A stretch of 58,927 nucleotides of DNA from an uncultured Prevotellaceae bacterium (GTDB lineage Bacteria > Bacteroidota > Bacteroidia > Bacteroidales > Bacteroidaceae): the NCBI GenBank assembly GCA_946184125.1, contig CAMHEL010000007.1, positions 1-58,927 of the forward strand. Direction: 5' to 3'. The position numbers were made by a program, and so were the translations under genes. Of this stretch, positions 45,677 to 56,115 are shown piece by piece (the first letter of the stretch is position 1; each line of letters opens with the position of its first letter). Under the pieces are notes generated by a model, which had not been told where the DNA came from, searched no databases, and was given only the letters and a program-made list of their open reading frames with translations.

Positions 45677-45701
45677 CGGAGCAATAAAACTATCAAGCAT
45701 T

Positions 45702-46385
45702 ATGAGAAGAAGCATCATCACTATCCTTTTGACCATCGTTGCAATGGTGGCCGTTCATGCGCAAGAAAAGGTCATCAAGCCCAAAAGCATCATCCCGATG
45801 CCGAAAATCTCAGTGGAGAAATGGGAAAAACTCTCCGCCCAATATGGGGATGATTCTGAGGAACTAAATAAATATGACGGCATCACCATCTACGACGACC
45901 TGTACAGCGGCAAATGCAGCTGGTACTGTGGCGGAGAAGTGAAGAGCGTCACAGCGTCAAGCTGCCTGCCTCCCACCAGCAAGTTTGACTACAAGGGCGA
46001 GAATGCACACGATTTCAGCCACGAGAGCGTGTGGGCCACAAAGGGCAAGGGCATTGGCGAGAGCCTGACCTATACGTTCGAGGGGAAATGCCCGCGCATC
46101 ACAACGGTGGAAATCCTCAACGGACATGTCAAGTCGGAGGAGGCTTGGAAAGCCAACTCACGCGTGAAGAAACTGCGCCTATGGTACAACAACCAGCCTT
46201 ATGCCATCCTCGCCTTGGAGGACAGCCGCACCCTCCAGTGCTTCGATGTCGGCATCCTCGGATACAACGACGACACAAAGCCCGACTGGACACTGAAATT
46301 CGAAATCCTCGAAGTCTATCCCGGTTCGAAATATGGCGACACCGTCATTGCAGAACTGTACTTTGATGGCATCGACGTGCATTGA
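45702..46385 (+). CDS. Secreted protein with NADase-type glycan-binding-like domain
   Basis: The 227-residue protein has a signal peptide (SIITILLTIVAMVAVHAQE). The mature part carries a discoidin-like domain resembling the NADase-type glycan-binding domain: VTASSCLPP, the segment HESVWATKGKGIGESLTYTFEG, ILNGHVKSEEAWKANSRVKKLRLWYNN and KFEILEVYPGSKYGDTVIAELYFDG. These domains bind glycans or cell surfaces and are often fused to enzymes; here it stands alone. The start at 45702 was chosen from the promoter position and signal peptide. It is monocistronic, with repeats on both sides. Function beyond binding is unknown. Confidence 0.7.
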   Translation: MRRSIITILLTIVAMVAVHAQEKVIKPKSIIPMPKISVEKWEKLSAQYGDDSEELNKYDGITIYDDLYSGKCSWYCGGEVKSVTASSCLPPTSKFDYKGENAHDFSHESVWATKGKGIGESLTYTFEGKCPRITTVEILNGHVKSEEAWKANSRVKKLRLWYNNQPYAILALEDSRTLQCFDVGILGYNDDTKPDWTLKFEILEVYPGSKYGDTVIAELYFDGIDVH

Positions 46386-46519
46386 CCTTTGAGGCATCGA
46401 CTACGACAAGGAAACAACAACGCATGAGTGCAAATTACAACTGATGGCCTTGTGAGTTGTCAGGTCCTTGGTTGTCGTGCTCGGTCATACATGATCGCCA
46501 TGCAATCTTTGTCGGGCTC

Positions 46520-46722
46520 GGATCCCCAACCTCCTACATCTTGGCTTTCGAAAAGGATTTCTTCCGAACTCATAGGTAGGGTCTTAGCTCGTCTAAGACC
46601 GCTTCATCTTCGTGCTATTATCTCTCGTTTTTTCCCGCATTCCACAAGCAAGATGCCTTTTGATGCAGGGATGGCTTTCGTTTCTCGGTCTTAGACAAGC
46701 TAAGACCCTACAGTGGTGCGTG
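46520..46722. repeat. Inverted copy of the 36-kb TCTTAG repeat
   Basis: The reverse complement matches 35990-36160 at high, imperfect identity over about 170 bp, including CTTCGTGCTATTATCTCTCG and the TAGGGTCTTAG hairpin. A second GGTCTTAGACAAGCTAAGACC-type hairpin lies at 46687-46709. With the 36-kb copy it brackets the SusCD region in inverted orientation. Nothing else was recognised between 46386 and 46782. Confidence 0.7.
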
Positions 46723-46782
46723 GAGATAGCTTGTCTTCATCAAAAAAACGCAAATAATGGGTCAAGGTAAAAGAGTTTTTAT

Positions 46783-46790
46783 TAACTTTG
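46783..46790 (+). promoter_or_regulatory. -7 box for the esterase gene
   Basis: TAACTTTG at 46783-46790; expected start near 46797 gives a 43-nt leader before the ATG at 46840. No clear -33 TTTG. Confidence 0.5.
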
Positions 46791-46821
46791 CACCATTATT
46801 GATTTATTATTCTTTCACTAA

Positions 46822-48795
<1,974 letters not shown>

Positions 48796-48819
48796 AAAAA
48801 GAGATTTGAATGCGTTTTG

Positions 48820-48859
48820 TTCAGCCGTGAAGGGGCTTCCCAAGCACCTCACGGCTGAA
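48820..48859. terminator. Terminator-like hairpin after the esterase
   Basis: A perfect 11-bp stem, TTCAGCCGTGA (48820-48830) with TCACGGCTGAA (48849-48859), with an 18-nt loop. It is followed by TAAAAATAT rather than a T-run, so termination strength is uncertain. Confidence 0.5.
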
Positions 48860-48895
48860 TAAAAATATATAGCAAATCCCATCTGCCGAAGAAGT

Positions 48896-50305
48896 ATGCT
48901 GTTCAACTCCATCGCCTTCCTGCTGTTCTTCCCCGTCGTGTGCGCGATTTACTATTGTATTCCCGCATCATGGCTGAGGGCGAGGAACGTATGGCTGTTG
49001 TTGGCCAGCTATTACTTCTATATGAGCTGGGAACCTGTCTATGCACTGCTGTTGCTGGCCACCACGGTGGTGACTTATTTCGCGGCACTTGGCATCAGCC
49101 GCTTCCAACTGCAGCGTGCCAGGCGGGGGTGCCTCGTCGCTGCCATCGTGCTCTGCCTGACGGTTCTCCTGCTCTTCAAATACTACAGCTTCCTGGCTTC
49201 AAACATCGAGGAACTGCTGCGTGGATGCGGATGGACGATGACGATGCCAAGGATGAGATGGCTGCTGCCCGTGGGCATCTCGTTCTACACCTTCCAGGCA
49301 ATAGGCTACACGGTGGATGTCTTCCGCAGGACGACACCGGCGGAGCGCGACTTCCCCACATACGCCCTCTTCGTGGCGTTCTTCCCACAGTTGGTGGCAG
49401 GACCCATAGAGCGCTCTACACATCTGCTGCCGCAGTTCCGCGAACAGCACCGCTTCGACTACGACAGGGCATTGGCGGGCGTGTGCATGATGATGTGGGG
49501 ATACTTCCTCAAACTGGCCATGGCCGACAGTTGCGGCCTCTTCGTCGATATGGTGTATAACCATTTGCCAAGGCACACGGGCGGTAGTTATCTCGTCGCC
49601 GTACTGCTCTTCCCCTTCCAGATTTATGGCGACTTCGCCGGATACTCGCTCATCGCCATCGGCGCGGCAAGGGTGATGGGGTTCAGGCTGATGGAGAATT
49701 TCCGAAGGCCCTACTTCGCATGCTCCGTGGGGGAGTTCTGGCACCGATGGCATATCTCGCTCTCCACATGGTTCAAGGACTATGTCTATATACCCCTGGG
49801 GGGCAACCGGGTGCCACGATGGCGCAACTATTTCAACCTGCTCGTCACCTTCGTTCTCAGTGGGATGTGGCATGGGGCCAACTGGACTTTCCTCTGCTGG
49901 GGGGCGCTGCATGGCGTGCTGCTCTGCGGGGAGAAGGCCTTGCACATCGGCAGAAAGACGTATAGCCCGATGGGCAGATGCCTGCACTGGGCTGTCACTT
50001 TCCTCCTCGTGAGCATGGCGTGGATTCTTTTCCGGGCCGACAGCCTGGACGATGCCATGACGATTTTCACTGGTATCTTCACCCATTTGGCCATGCCTAT
50101 GCCCAAATACGCGCTGTTCATGCAGATTGCCATGGCCATCGGCATCGTCCTGGCCAAGGAGATAGGCGAGGAGAGGGGGCTCCATGCAAGGCTCTCTGGC
50201 AAAAAACTGTGGCTCGCACAGCACATCTTCCTCATCCTTGGAGCGGCTTATCTCCTCCTCTTTGGAGTGCTCGATGGGGCACAGTTCATCTATTTCCAGT
50301 TCTGA
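48896..50305 (+). CDS. MBOAT-family O-acyltransferase (AlgI-like)
   Basis: This 469-residue integral membrane enzyme starts MLFNSIAFLLFFPVVCAIYY, the typical AlgI/DltB-like N-terminus, and has about ten hydrophobic segments. Family motifs are LLPVGISFYTFQAIGYTVDVFRR, FFPQLVAGPIERSTHLLPQF, GEFWHRWHISLSTWFKDYVYIPLGGNR and SGMWHGANWTFLCWGALHG, where the His in MWHGANW (about residue 325) is the conserved MBOAT active-site residue. It would pass acetyl groups across the inner membrane to an acceptor. The SGNH-like gene 21 bp downstream is the probable partner. The acceptor could be exopolysaccharide or peptidoglycan; this is not decided by sequence. Confidence 0.92.
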   Translation: MLFNSIAFLLFFPVVCAIYYCIPASWLRARNVWLLLASYYFYMSWEPVYALLLLATTVVTYFAALGISRFQLQRARRGCLVAAIVLCLTVLLLFKYYSFLASNIEELLRGCGWTMTMPRMRWLLPVGISFYTFQAIGYTVDVFRRTTPAERDFPTYALFVAFFPQLVAGPIERSTHLLPQFREQHRFDYDRALAGVCMMMWGYFLKLAMADSCGLFVDMVYNHLPRHTGGSYLVAVLLFPFQIYGDFAGYSLIAIGAARVMGFRLMENFRRPYFACSVGEFWHRWHISLSTWFKDYVYIPLGGNRVPRWRNYFNLLVTFVLSGMWHGANWTFLCWGALHGVLLCGEKALHIGRKTYSPMGRCLHWAVTFLLVSMAWILFRADSLDDAMTIFTGIFTHLAMPMPKYALFMQIAMAIGIVLAKEIGEERGLHARLSGKKLWLAQHIFLILGAAYLLLFGVLDGAQFIYFQF

Positions 50306-50326
50306 TAACCCTTTAGGCATGAAACG

Positions 50327-51235
50327 ATGAAGAAAGTCTTTCTCAGCTTGTTGGTCGTCCTCGTCGGACTGTTCGCCATCGACCGTATAGGGGGAATGGC
50401 GATGCACTGGGTCAACAGACACACGCAGGATATCCTCGCACCGAAGTTCAGATACATCAGCGAGCAGGTGTGCGAGGATGTGGTGATGATTGGAGCATCA
50501 AGGTGCCATCACCACTATGTGCCATCCATCATCGCCGATTCCATAGGCATGAGTGTATATAATTGTGGCATAAGGGGGTCGGAAAATATCTATTCACATT
50601 ACATGTCGCTGTGCCTCATCCTCAAGCGTCACCGACCCAAAGTGGTGTGCCTCGAACTGATGAACCTCGACGTCATGCACCAAGCGGCACCCTTCACAAA
50701 ACTGGCTTACTACGCACCCTATTTCGGATACAGCGACAGCGCCGATTCTCTCTTCATGCTCGGCGGAAGCTATTGGAAATACAAACTGTCGCATCTCTAC
50801 CGATACAATGCCAAGGCGGTGTCGAATATCGCAGGACTCTTCGTCAACAGACAGGAAAACGAAGAGCATGGCTATGTGCCGGCAGCAAAAAACAATGTAA
50901 GACTGGGCAAGCTCAATTACGTTGATGCTGCACTAAGACCCGACCCGCAGAAAATGCTGTACCTGAAACGATTCACTGATTTGTGCCGGCGCGAGGGGTG
51001 CAAAATCGTCTTCACCATCTCACCCTTTTACTGCAGGGTGAGCAGCGCCTTGTACACTCCTATGAGGGAGTTCGCAAAAAAGGAGAATATCCCCTTCCTC
51101 GACTATCACACACCAGGCCTCTTCCTCGACCACCCCGAATACTTCAGAGACCCCAACCACCTCAACGACCGTGGAGCAAGGGCTTACTCTGCCATCTTCG
51201 CCGCAGACCTGAAAAAAGTACTTGTGAATGATTGA
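50327..51235 (+). CDS. Periplasmic SGNH/DHHW-like acetyltransferase partner
   Basis: The 302-residue protein has one N-terminal membrane segment (VFLSLLVVLVGLFAIDRI) and a periplasmic SGNH-like domain: VVMIGASRCHHHYVP (block I with Ser), SVYNCGIRGSENIYSHY (block II), and DPNHLNDRGARAYS near the C-terminus with the D-x-x-H pair. Such proteins complete acyl transfer started by the MBOAT enzyme, as in AlgJ/AlgX or PatB-type pairs. It follows the MBOAT gene after 21 bp, and the two form an operon. The target polymer is unknown. Confidence 0.82.
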   Translation: MKKVFLSLLVVLVGLFAIDRIGGMAMHWVNRHTQDILAPKFRYISEQVCEDVVMIGASRCHHHYVPSIIADSIGMSVYNCGIRGSENIYSHYMSLCLILKRHRPKVVCLELMNLDVMHQAAPFTKLAYYAPYFGYSDSADSLFMLGGSYWKYKLSHLYRYNAKAVSNIAGLFVNRQENEEHGYVPAAKNNVRLGKLNYVDAALRPDPQKMLYLKRFTDLCRREGCKIVFTISPFYCRVSSALYTPMREFAKKENIPFLDYHTPGLFLDHPEYFRDPNHLNDRGARAYSAIFAADLKKVLVND

Positions 51236-51413
51236 CTCACGCCTTCCTCCCCCCCTTTTTTGCCTCCTCCCCCTTTTTTGCTTTCTCCGCATGCTGCGGT
51301 TTCTCCGCTTTTTTGTTTCCTCCTCCCTTTTTTGTTTCTTCGTTTTTTTTGCTTTCTCCGTATGCTGCGGTTTCACCGCAGATAAGTAGGTGTTCAAAAT
51401 TAGTTTGGCAATT
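51236..51413. other. Pyrimidine-rich tract with repeated small hairpins
   Basis: From 51241 to 51350 the plus strand is almost purely C and T, with runs of CCCCCC and TTTTTT. Two hairpins, CCGCATGCTGCGG and CCGTATGCTGCGG, each preceded by GCTTTCTC, interrupt it; the same GCTTTCTCCGTATGCTGCGG motif occurs at about 15717. The hairpins with T-runs probably terminate the MBOAT-SGNH operon. A fragment of the AAGTAGGT element (AAGTAGGTGTTCAAAATTA) is at 51384-51402. Confidence 0.55.
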
Positions 51414-51420
51414 TCAATAG

Positions 51421-51617
51421 TGAGCCCACTTTAAAAAGTCCGAATTCTTTGCCGAGAGCCGTTAGGCACTCCCCTCCCATCAAGGGGAGGGGTTGGGGGT
51501 GGGGTCTGTAACTTATTGATTTTTAGAGTCATTTAATCCATCTATCATTATCTCTCATTAAATGGTATAGGTGCGTGAGTCTCGCCTGTCGCTCTTTGTC
51601 CACTTTTTAAAGTGGAC
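51421..51617. mobile_element. 197-bp MITE-like insertion with TSD
   Basis: The ends TGAGCCCACTTTAAAAAGT (51421) and ACTTTTTAAAGTGGACTCA (ending 51620) are inverted repeats. TCAATAG is present on both sides (51414-51420 and 51618-51624). The related repeat at 30590-30605 reads continuously TTTCAATAGTAAAAAAC, as expected for an empty site. The interior has no gene and contains a G-rich stretch, GGGGAGGGGTTGGGGGTGGG (51482-51502 region). A non-autonomous element is the best explanation. Confidence 0.75.
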
Positions 51618-51830
51618 TCAATAGTAAAAAACTTTCGAAGATAATCCCTCCGCACCAACGGCGCCCCAACGGGGCAACCTGCTCTCAGCCCAGGGCAACG
51701 CCCTGGGTTTTAATACATGCGCAAATCAATCGCCCAGACGGGGCAAAAGCCTTTGAATCTCAATCTTTTGCACCTTTCATGATGCCCCCATTTTCCTAGA
51801 AGAAGATTACAAACCGCTGACGCCAATTGA
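51618..51830. repeat. Modular repeat copy G and following short repeats
   Basis: GC-hairpin module e (51656-51755) and a piece of module c (51790-51815). Its third hairpin is CGCCCAGACGGGGC, with one broken pair. From 51830 to 52030 follow TTCATAATTCATAATGC simple repeats, a half copy of the 45478 fold-back element (51861-51928) and a TATGAATTATGAATTATGAA run. No gene was seen. Confidence 0.7.
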
Positions 51831-52085
51831 AAATTCATAATTCATAATGCATAATTCATAATTCCGTCAAGGCCCTGTCCCCTTGATTGACCCTTGTTTG
51901 TTTGGCACGGAGGATGACTTTCGAAATGAATTTCTGTGTTCTATCTATCATTGACTGTTGACTACGATGAAAATATTATCCCCAGGCGTGGAAAACTTCA
52001 ATTATGAATTATGAATTATGAATTATGAATTAGTTTTGCATTGCATTTTTCTTCCCAAAACCGCTCTGAAATCCTCCTTTTTTCG

Positions 52086-52093
52086 TATTTTTG
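52086..52093 (+). promoter_or_regulatory. -7 box for the GT-HIT-SpoIID gene
   Basis: TATTTTTG 22 bp before the ATG at 52116. No convincing -33 TTTG is present at the expected spacing. Confidence 0.5.
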
Positions 52094-52115
52094 CGCATAA
52101 AACAATAATAGTAAG

Positions 52116-55100
52116 ATGAAGATGACAAGAGGAATGATAGACTGCTTCCTGGTCTGCGATGACTTGGGGGCAGTCCAACTTACTGTGAATCAGTTGCGTG
52201 CAGATAGTTGCATCAGACATATCCATTTGCTGGTCAACCCAGAGATGGGGGATGTGAGCGAGTGCCCCGAAGGGTGTACGCTCGTACCTGTGTCACACAG
52301 ACTGTCGGTCGAAGCCATGCTCGCCATCGAGCAGTGCACCACAGCCGACTACGTCATGTTGTTCACCAAGGCGACACCCATCACACTCGGACTGGGTGCC
52401 ACACAGCGCTTGCTACGAGTCGCCACCGACTCAGGAGCACCTTTCGTCTATGCCGACCACTATTCCGTAGAGCAAGGCACGGTGGTGCGACATCCCGTCA
52501 TCGACTACCAGGAGGGCAGCATACGCGATGACTTCGATTTCGGGTCGATGCTCCTCATACGTGCCGACATGATCCACGACTACGCACGACAGGAAAACAT
52601 GCCCGAATATCAATATGCCGGACTATATGACCTCCGGCTATTCGTCAGCAGGCAAGGACAACTCCTGCACCTCGGGGAATACCTCTATACCGAGCAGGAA
52701 CTTGACCTCAGAGCCAGCGGCGAAAAGCAGTTCGACTATGTCAACCCGCGCAACAGAGAGGTGCAGGTGGAGATGGAGCAGGCTGCCACCAACCACCTCA
52801 GACTGCTCGGAGCACTCGTCGATACCAATAACTATGCAGAACCCGACTTCGCCGAACAGCAGTTCGACGTCGAGGCATCGGTCGTCATACCTGTCTTCAA
52901 CCGAGAGCGAACCATCTGCGACGCCGTAGACTCTGCTCTCTCGCAGCGAACAAACTTCAAATTCAACGTCATCGTTGTCGACAACCATTCCACCGACAAC
53001 ACCACACAGCTACTCAGACAGTACGACGACCCAAGACTCATCCATATCATCCCCGAACGCAACGACTTGGGCATCGGGGGATGCTGGAACACAGCCATCA
53101 TCGACGACCGGTGCGGGCGGTTCGCCGTGCAGCTCGACAGCGACGACCTCTATTCCTCCGACAGCACTCTGCAGCAGGTGGTCGACGCCTTCTACCAGCA
53201 ACATGCTGCCATGATTGTTGGCTCATACCGTATGTGCGACTTCGACCTCAACACCCTCCCGCCTGGACTCATCGACCATAAGGAGTGGACCGACAGCAAT
53301 GGCTGCAACAATGCACTGCGCATCAACGGACTGGGGGCACCAAGGGCCTTCTTCACACCACTGCTCCGGCAAATCCTCTTCCCAAATACCAGCTATGGAG
53401 AGGACTATGCTCTCGGACTGGCTTTCAGCCGACGATACCGCATAGGGCGCATCTACAATGAGCTATACCTCTGCCGCAGATGGGGAGGAAACAGCGACGC
53501 GGCACTAAGCATCGACAAGGTGAATGCCAACAACCGATACAAAGACCAACTGCGTACGCTCGAAATCGCGGCGCGGAGGAGGTTGGCAAGTTCCGCCAAC
53601 GACAACGAGGGGGAACTGTCGCTACAGCGGTTCTTCAACAGGCAGCTCGAGCGGTGGAGCGATGCAAGACAGCACTACCGTGACCTACACGACGTGCAAC
53701 TGCGACAACTGCACCACGGCAGCGGAACAATGGACCTCAGCGTGCAGTGGAACCCCGCTCGAATACGCTCAACAGGGGCGAAAATGGACCCGAAGACCCT
53801 CGCCGAGAGGCCGTGCTTCCTCTGCGAGCGCAACAGACCCGAACAGCAGGCCGTCAAGGCGTTCGACAACAAACTCGACATCCTGGTCAACCCCTTCCCC
53901 ATACTGCCTACACACTACACCATCGTGGCAAGGAAGCACCAACCACAACTCATACGCGACACCTTCTACGAAATCTACAGACTCCTCGAAAGATACCACG
54001 ACCTCACCGTGTTCTACAACGGACCAAGGTGCGGCGCATCGGCGCCCGACCACCTGCACCTCCAGGCAGGCACCACAGGGGTGCTGCCCTTGCAGGCGGC
54101 TTGGCTGAGACTCTCACGAAACCTGAAACCGCTCACCATGCTCAATGCCAATGAGGGGCTATTCGTCATCAACGACTATCCTTGCCATGCTCTGCTCATA
54201 AGAAGCAAAGGAAAGGAGGGGGGCGAACAACTCTTCCGAAGGCTCTATGCCACCCTCGACAGGTGGGTGGAGCAGACGGAACGAGGAAAGGGAGAGGAAC
54301 CAATGCTCAACATCGTGGCGTGGAGGCAGGACGACAGCATGCTCTGTGTCGTCTTCCCAAGAAAGAAACACAGGCCCGACTGCTATTACCTCGAAGGACA
54401 ACAGCAGATGATGGTCAGCCCGGGGGCGCTCGACATGGCGGGACTCATCGTCACACCACGGAAGGAGGACTTCGAACGTATCGATGCGGACATGGCCATC
54501 AGTATCCTCCGAGAGGTGACCATAGGCGACGACGACATGGCGGCCGTCGCCAAAGCGCTCGAGGGCGCTCCAAAGGCTCCGCCAACACCTACGCTCGACG
54601 CAGAACCCTCGGTGGCAGTGGGCATCGTGAGCGCAAGCAAGATTTGCTTCACACTCAACAAGAGTTTTGCCGCAAAAGGTGAGACCATAGAGGGTGAACA
54701 GTGCGTGGAGTTCTGCGAAGGGGCCATACTATGGCGGGGACGGCAGTACCGCGAACTGGTCTTCACACCAAAGACCGACGACGCCACGTTCTCCATATCG
54801 GATGTCACCATAGGCATCAATTTCCACTGGGAACGCAAAGAGACGCAGACCTTCCCAGGGGCACTGAGGCTCGTCGTGGAGGCCGACAAGATATGCGCCA
54901 TCAACATGGTGCATGTCGAGGATTACCTCACCAGCGTCATCTCAAGTGAGATGAAGGCTACGGCTTCGGTGGAACTGCTCAAGGCTCATGCCGTCATCTC
55001 GCGCTCATGGCTGCTCGCACAGATGGCACGGCGACAAAAACTGAGCAAGGGGGGCGACAGCTTCTTCTCTTTCATTAAAAAAGACGATGAAATCATCAGA

Positions 55101-55907
55101 TGGTATGACCGTGAGGACCACACCATCTTCGATGTTTGCGCCGACGACCATTGCCAGAGATACCAGGGGGTCACAAAAGCTTCCATGCCTCAGGTCGCAC
55201 AGGCGGTGAGAGAGACAAGAGGGCTGGTGCTCACCTATGAAGGCGACATCTGCGACGCCCGATTCAGCAAATGCTGCGGAGGGGTCACTGAGGAGTTCCA
55301 GTACTGCTGGGACAACATACCCAAACCTTATCTCAGGGCGGTGGCCGACAGCGACGACGGACAACTGCCCGACCTGCGCGTGGAGCAGAACGCACGCCGG
55401 TGGATACTACGTCGGCCAAAGGCTTACTGCGACACCACCGAACGTAAAGTGCTCACGCAGGTGCTCAACGACTACGACACCGAACTGCACGACTTCTACC
55501 GCTGGAGCGTGGAATACACCCAGGAGGAAATCGCAAAGCTCATCGCCGAGAAACTCAAGGTGGACTTCGGAGGCATCAAAGCTCTCGAACCCGTGGAGAG
55601 GGGAAGAAGCGGGCGCCTCTCGAAACTGAGAATCGTGGGCACCGAGCGCACGCTAACCATCGGAAAGGAACTCGAGATACGACGGGTACTGAGCGACACG
55701 CACCTGCTCAGTTCGGCTTTCGTCATCGACACCAAAGGCAAGAAAGGGGAACTGCCCGAACGATTCATCCTGCAAGGAGCGGGGTGGGGGCATGGAGTGG
55801 GACTGTGCCAGGTGGGCGCAGCCGTCATGGGCAAACAAGGATACGCCTACGACGATATCCTCCTCCACTACTACCGCTCTGCCGATATCACCAAGCTGTA
55901 TAAATAG
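52116..55907 (+). CDS. Glycosyltransferase / HIT-like / SpoIID-LytB triple fusion
   Basis: 1263 residues without a signal peptide. Residues 1-245 look like a degenerate GT-A domain ([29 protein letters not shown]). Residues about 251-470 are a GT2 glycosyltransferase: [31 protein letters not shown], and the D-x-D motif in [15 protein letters not shown]. Residues about 540-800 resemble DUF4922/GalT-HIT nucleotide transferases: [24 protein letters not shown] and DHLHLQAG, an H-x-H-x-Q triad near 645. Residues about 830-1263 are a SpoIID/LytB domain: [38 protein letters not shown], and [19 protein letters not shown]. SpoIID proteins act on peptidoglycan outside the cytoplasm, so its fusion to nucleotide and sugar enzymes is puzzling. 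No frameshift was seen. Confidence 0.85.
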   Translation: MKMTRGMIDCFLVCDDLGAVQLTVNQLRADSCIRHIHLLVNPEMGDVSECPEGCTLVPVSHRLSVEAMLAIEQCTTADYVMLFTKATPITLGLGATQRLLRVATDSGAPFVYADHYSVEQGTVVRHPVIDYQEGSIRDDFDFGSMLLIRADMIHDYARQENMPEYQYAGLYDLRLFVSRQGQLLHLGEYLYTEQELDLRASGEKQFDYVNPRNREVQVEMEQAATNHLRLLGALVDTNNYAEPDFAEQQFDVEASVVIPVFNRERTICDAVDSALSQRTNFKFNVIVVDNHSTDNTTQLLRQYDDPRLIHIIPERNDLGIGGCWNTAIIDDRCGRFAVQLDSDDLYSSDSTLQQVVDAFYQQHAAMIVGSYRMCDFDLNTLPPGLIDHKEWTDSNGCNNALRINGLGAPRAFFTPLLRQILFPNTSYGEDYALGLAFSRRYRIGRIYNELYLCRRWGGNSDAALSIDKVNANNRYKDQLRTLEIAARRRLASSANDNEGELSLQRFFNRQLERWSDARQHYRDLHDVQLRQLHHGSGTMDLSVQWNPARIRSTGAKMDPKTLAERPCFLCERNRPEQQAVKAFDNKLDILVNPFPILPTHYTIVARKHQPQLIRDTFYEIYRLLERYHDLTVFYNGPRCGASAPDHLHLQAGTTGVLPLQAAWLRLSRNLKPLTMLNANEGLFVINDYPCHALLIRSKGKEGGEQLFRRLYATLDRWVEQTERGKGEEPMLNIVAWRQDDSMLCVVFPRKKHRPDCYYLEGQQQMMVSPGALDMAGLIVTPRKEDFERIDADMAISILREVTIGDDDMAAVAKALEGAPKAPPTPTLDAEPSVAVGIVSASKICFTLNKSFAAKGETIEGEQCVEFCEGAILWRGRQYRELVFTPKTDDATFSISDVTIGINFHWERKETQTFPGALRLVVEADKICAINMVHVEDYLTSVISSEMKATASVELLKAHAVISRSWLLAQMARRQKLSKGGDSFFSFIKKDDEIIRWYDREDHTIFDVCADDHCQRYQGVTKASMPQVAQAVRETRGLVLTYEGDICDARFSKCCGGVTEEFQYCWDNIPKPYLRAVADSDDGQLPDLRVEQNARRWILRRPKAYCDTTERKVLTQVLNDYDTELHDFYRWSVEYTQEEIAKLIAEKLKVDFGGIKALEPVERGRSGRLSKLRIVGTERTLTIGKELEIRRVLSDTHLLSSAFVIDTKGKKGELPERFILQGAGWGHGVGLCQVGAAVMGKQGYAYDDILLHYYRSADITKLYK

Positions 55908-55950
55908 ATGATGATTTGAGGTTTGAGGTTTGAGATTTGAGGTTTAAGGC

Positions 55951-56070
55951 CCTAGAAAACCCTAGAGAGTCCTAGAATCCCCTAGAATCCCCTAGTATTT
56001 CCTAGAATCCCCTAGAAAGTCCTAGAATCCCCTAGAATCCCCTAGAATTTCCTAGAATCTCCTATAAAAA
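55951..56070. repeat. 10-bp CCTAGAATCC tandem array
   Basis: Twelve consecutive 10-bp units from 55951 to 56070, most of them CCTAGAATCC or CCTAGAATTT and all in exact 10-base register; eleven contain CTAG. It begins about 40 bp after the fusion gene stop, following a short GTTTGAG repeat, and ends about 45 bp before the next gene. Confidence 0.9.
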
Positions 56071-56115
56071 CCCCTCTCTCCTCCCTCTATAATTATGAAT
56101 TATGCATTATGAATT

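Noticed and set aside
48820..48859. Strong bidirectional terminator
   Set aside because: The stem is perfect but the loop is 18 nt and no T-run follows on the plus strand, so it was kept only as a moderate-confidence hairpin.
51482..51515. G-quadruplex as a functional element in the MITE
   Set aside because: The G-run fits a quadruplex pattern, but it is internal to a mobile element and nothing links it to a gene.
55951..56070. CRISPR array
   Set aside because: The units are directly contiguous 10-mers with no spacers, and no cas genes are present in the window.
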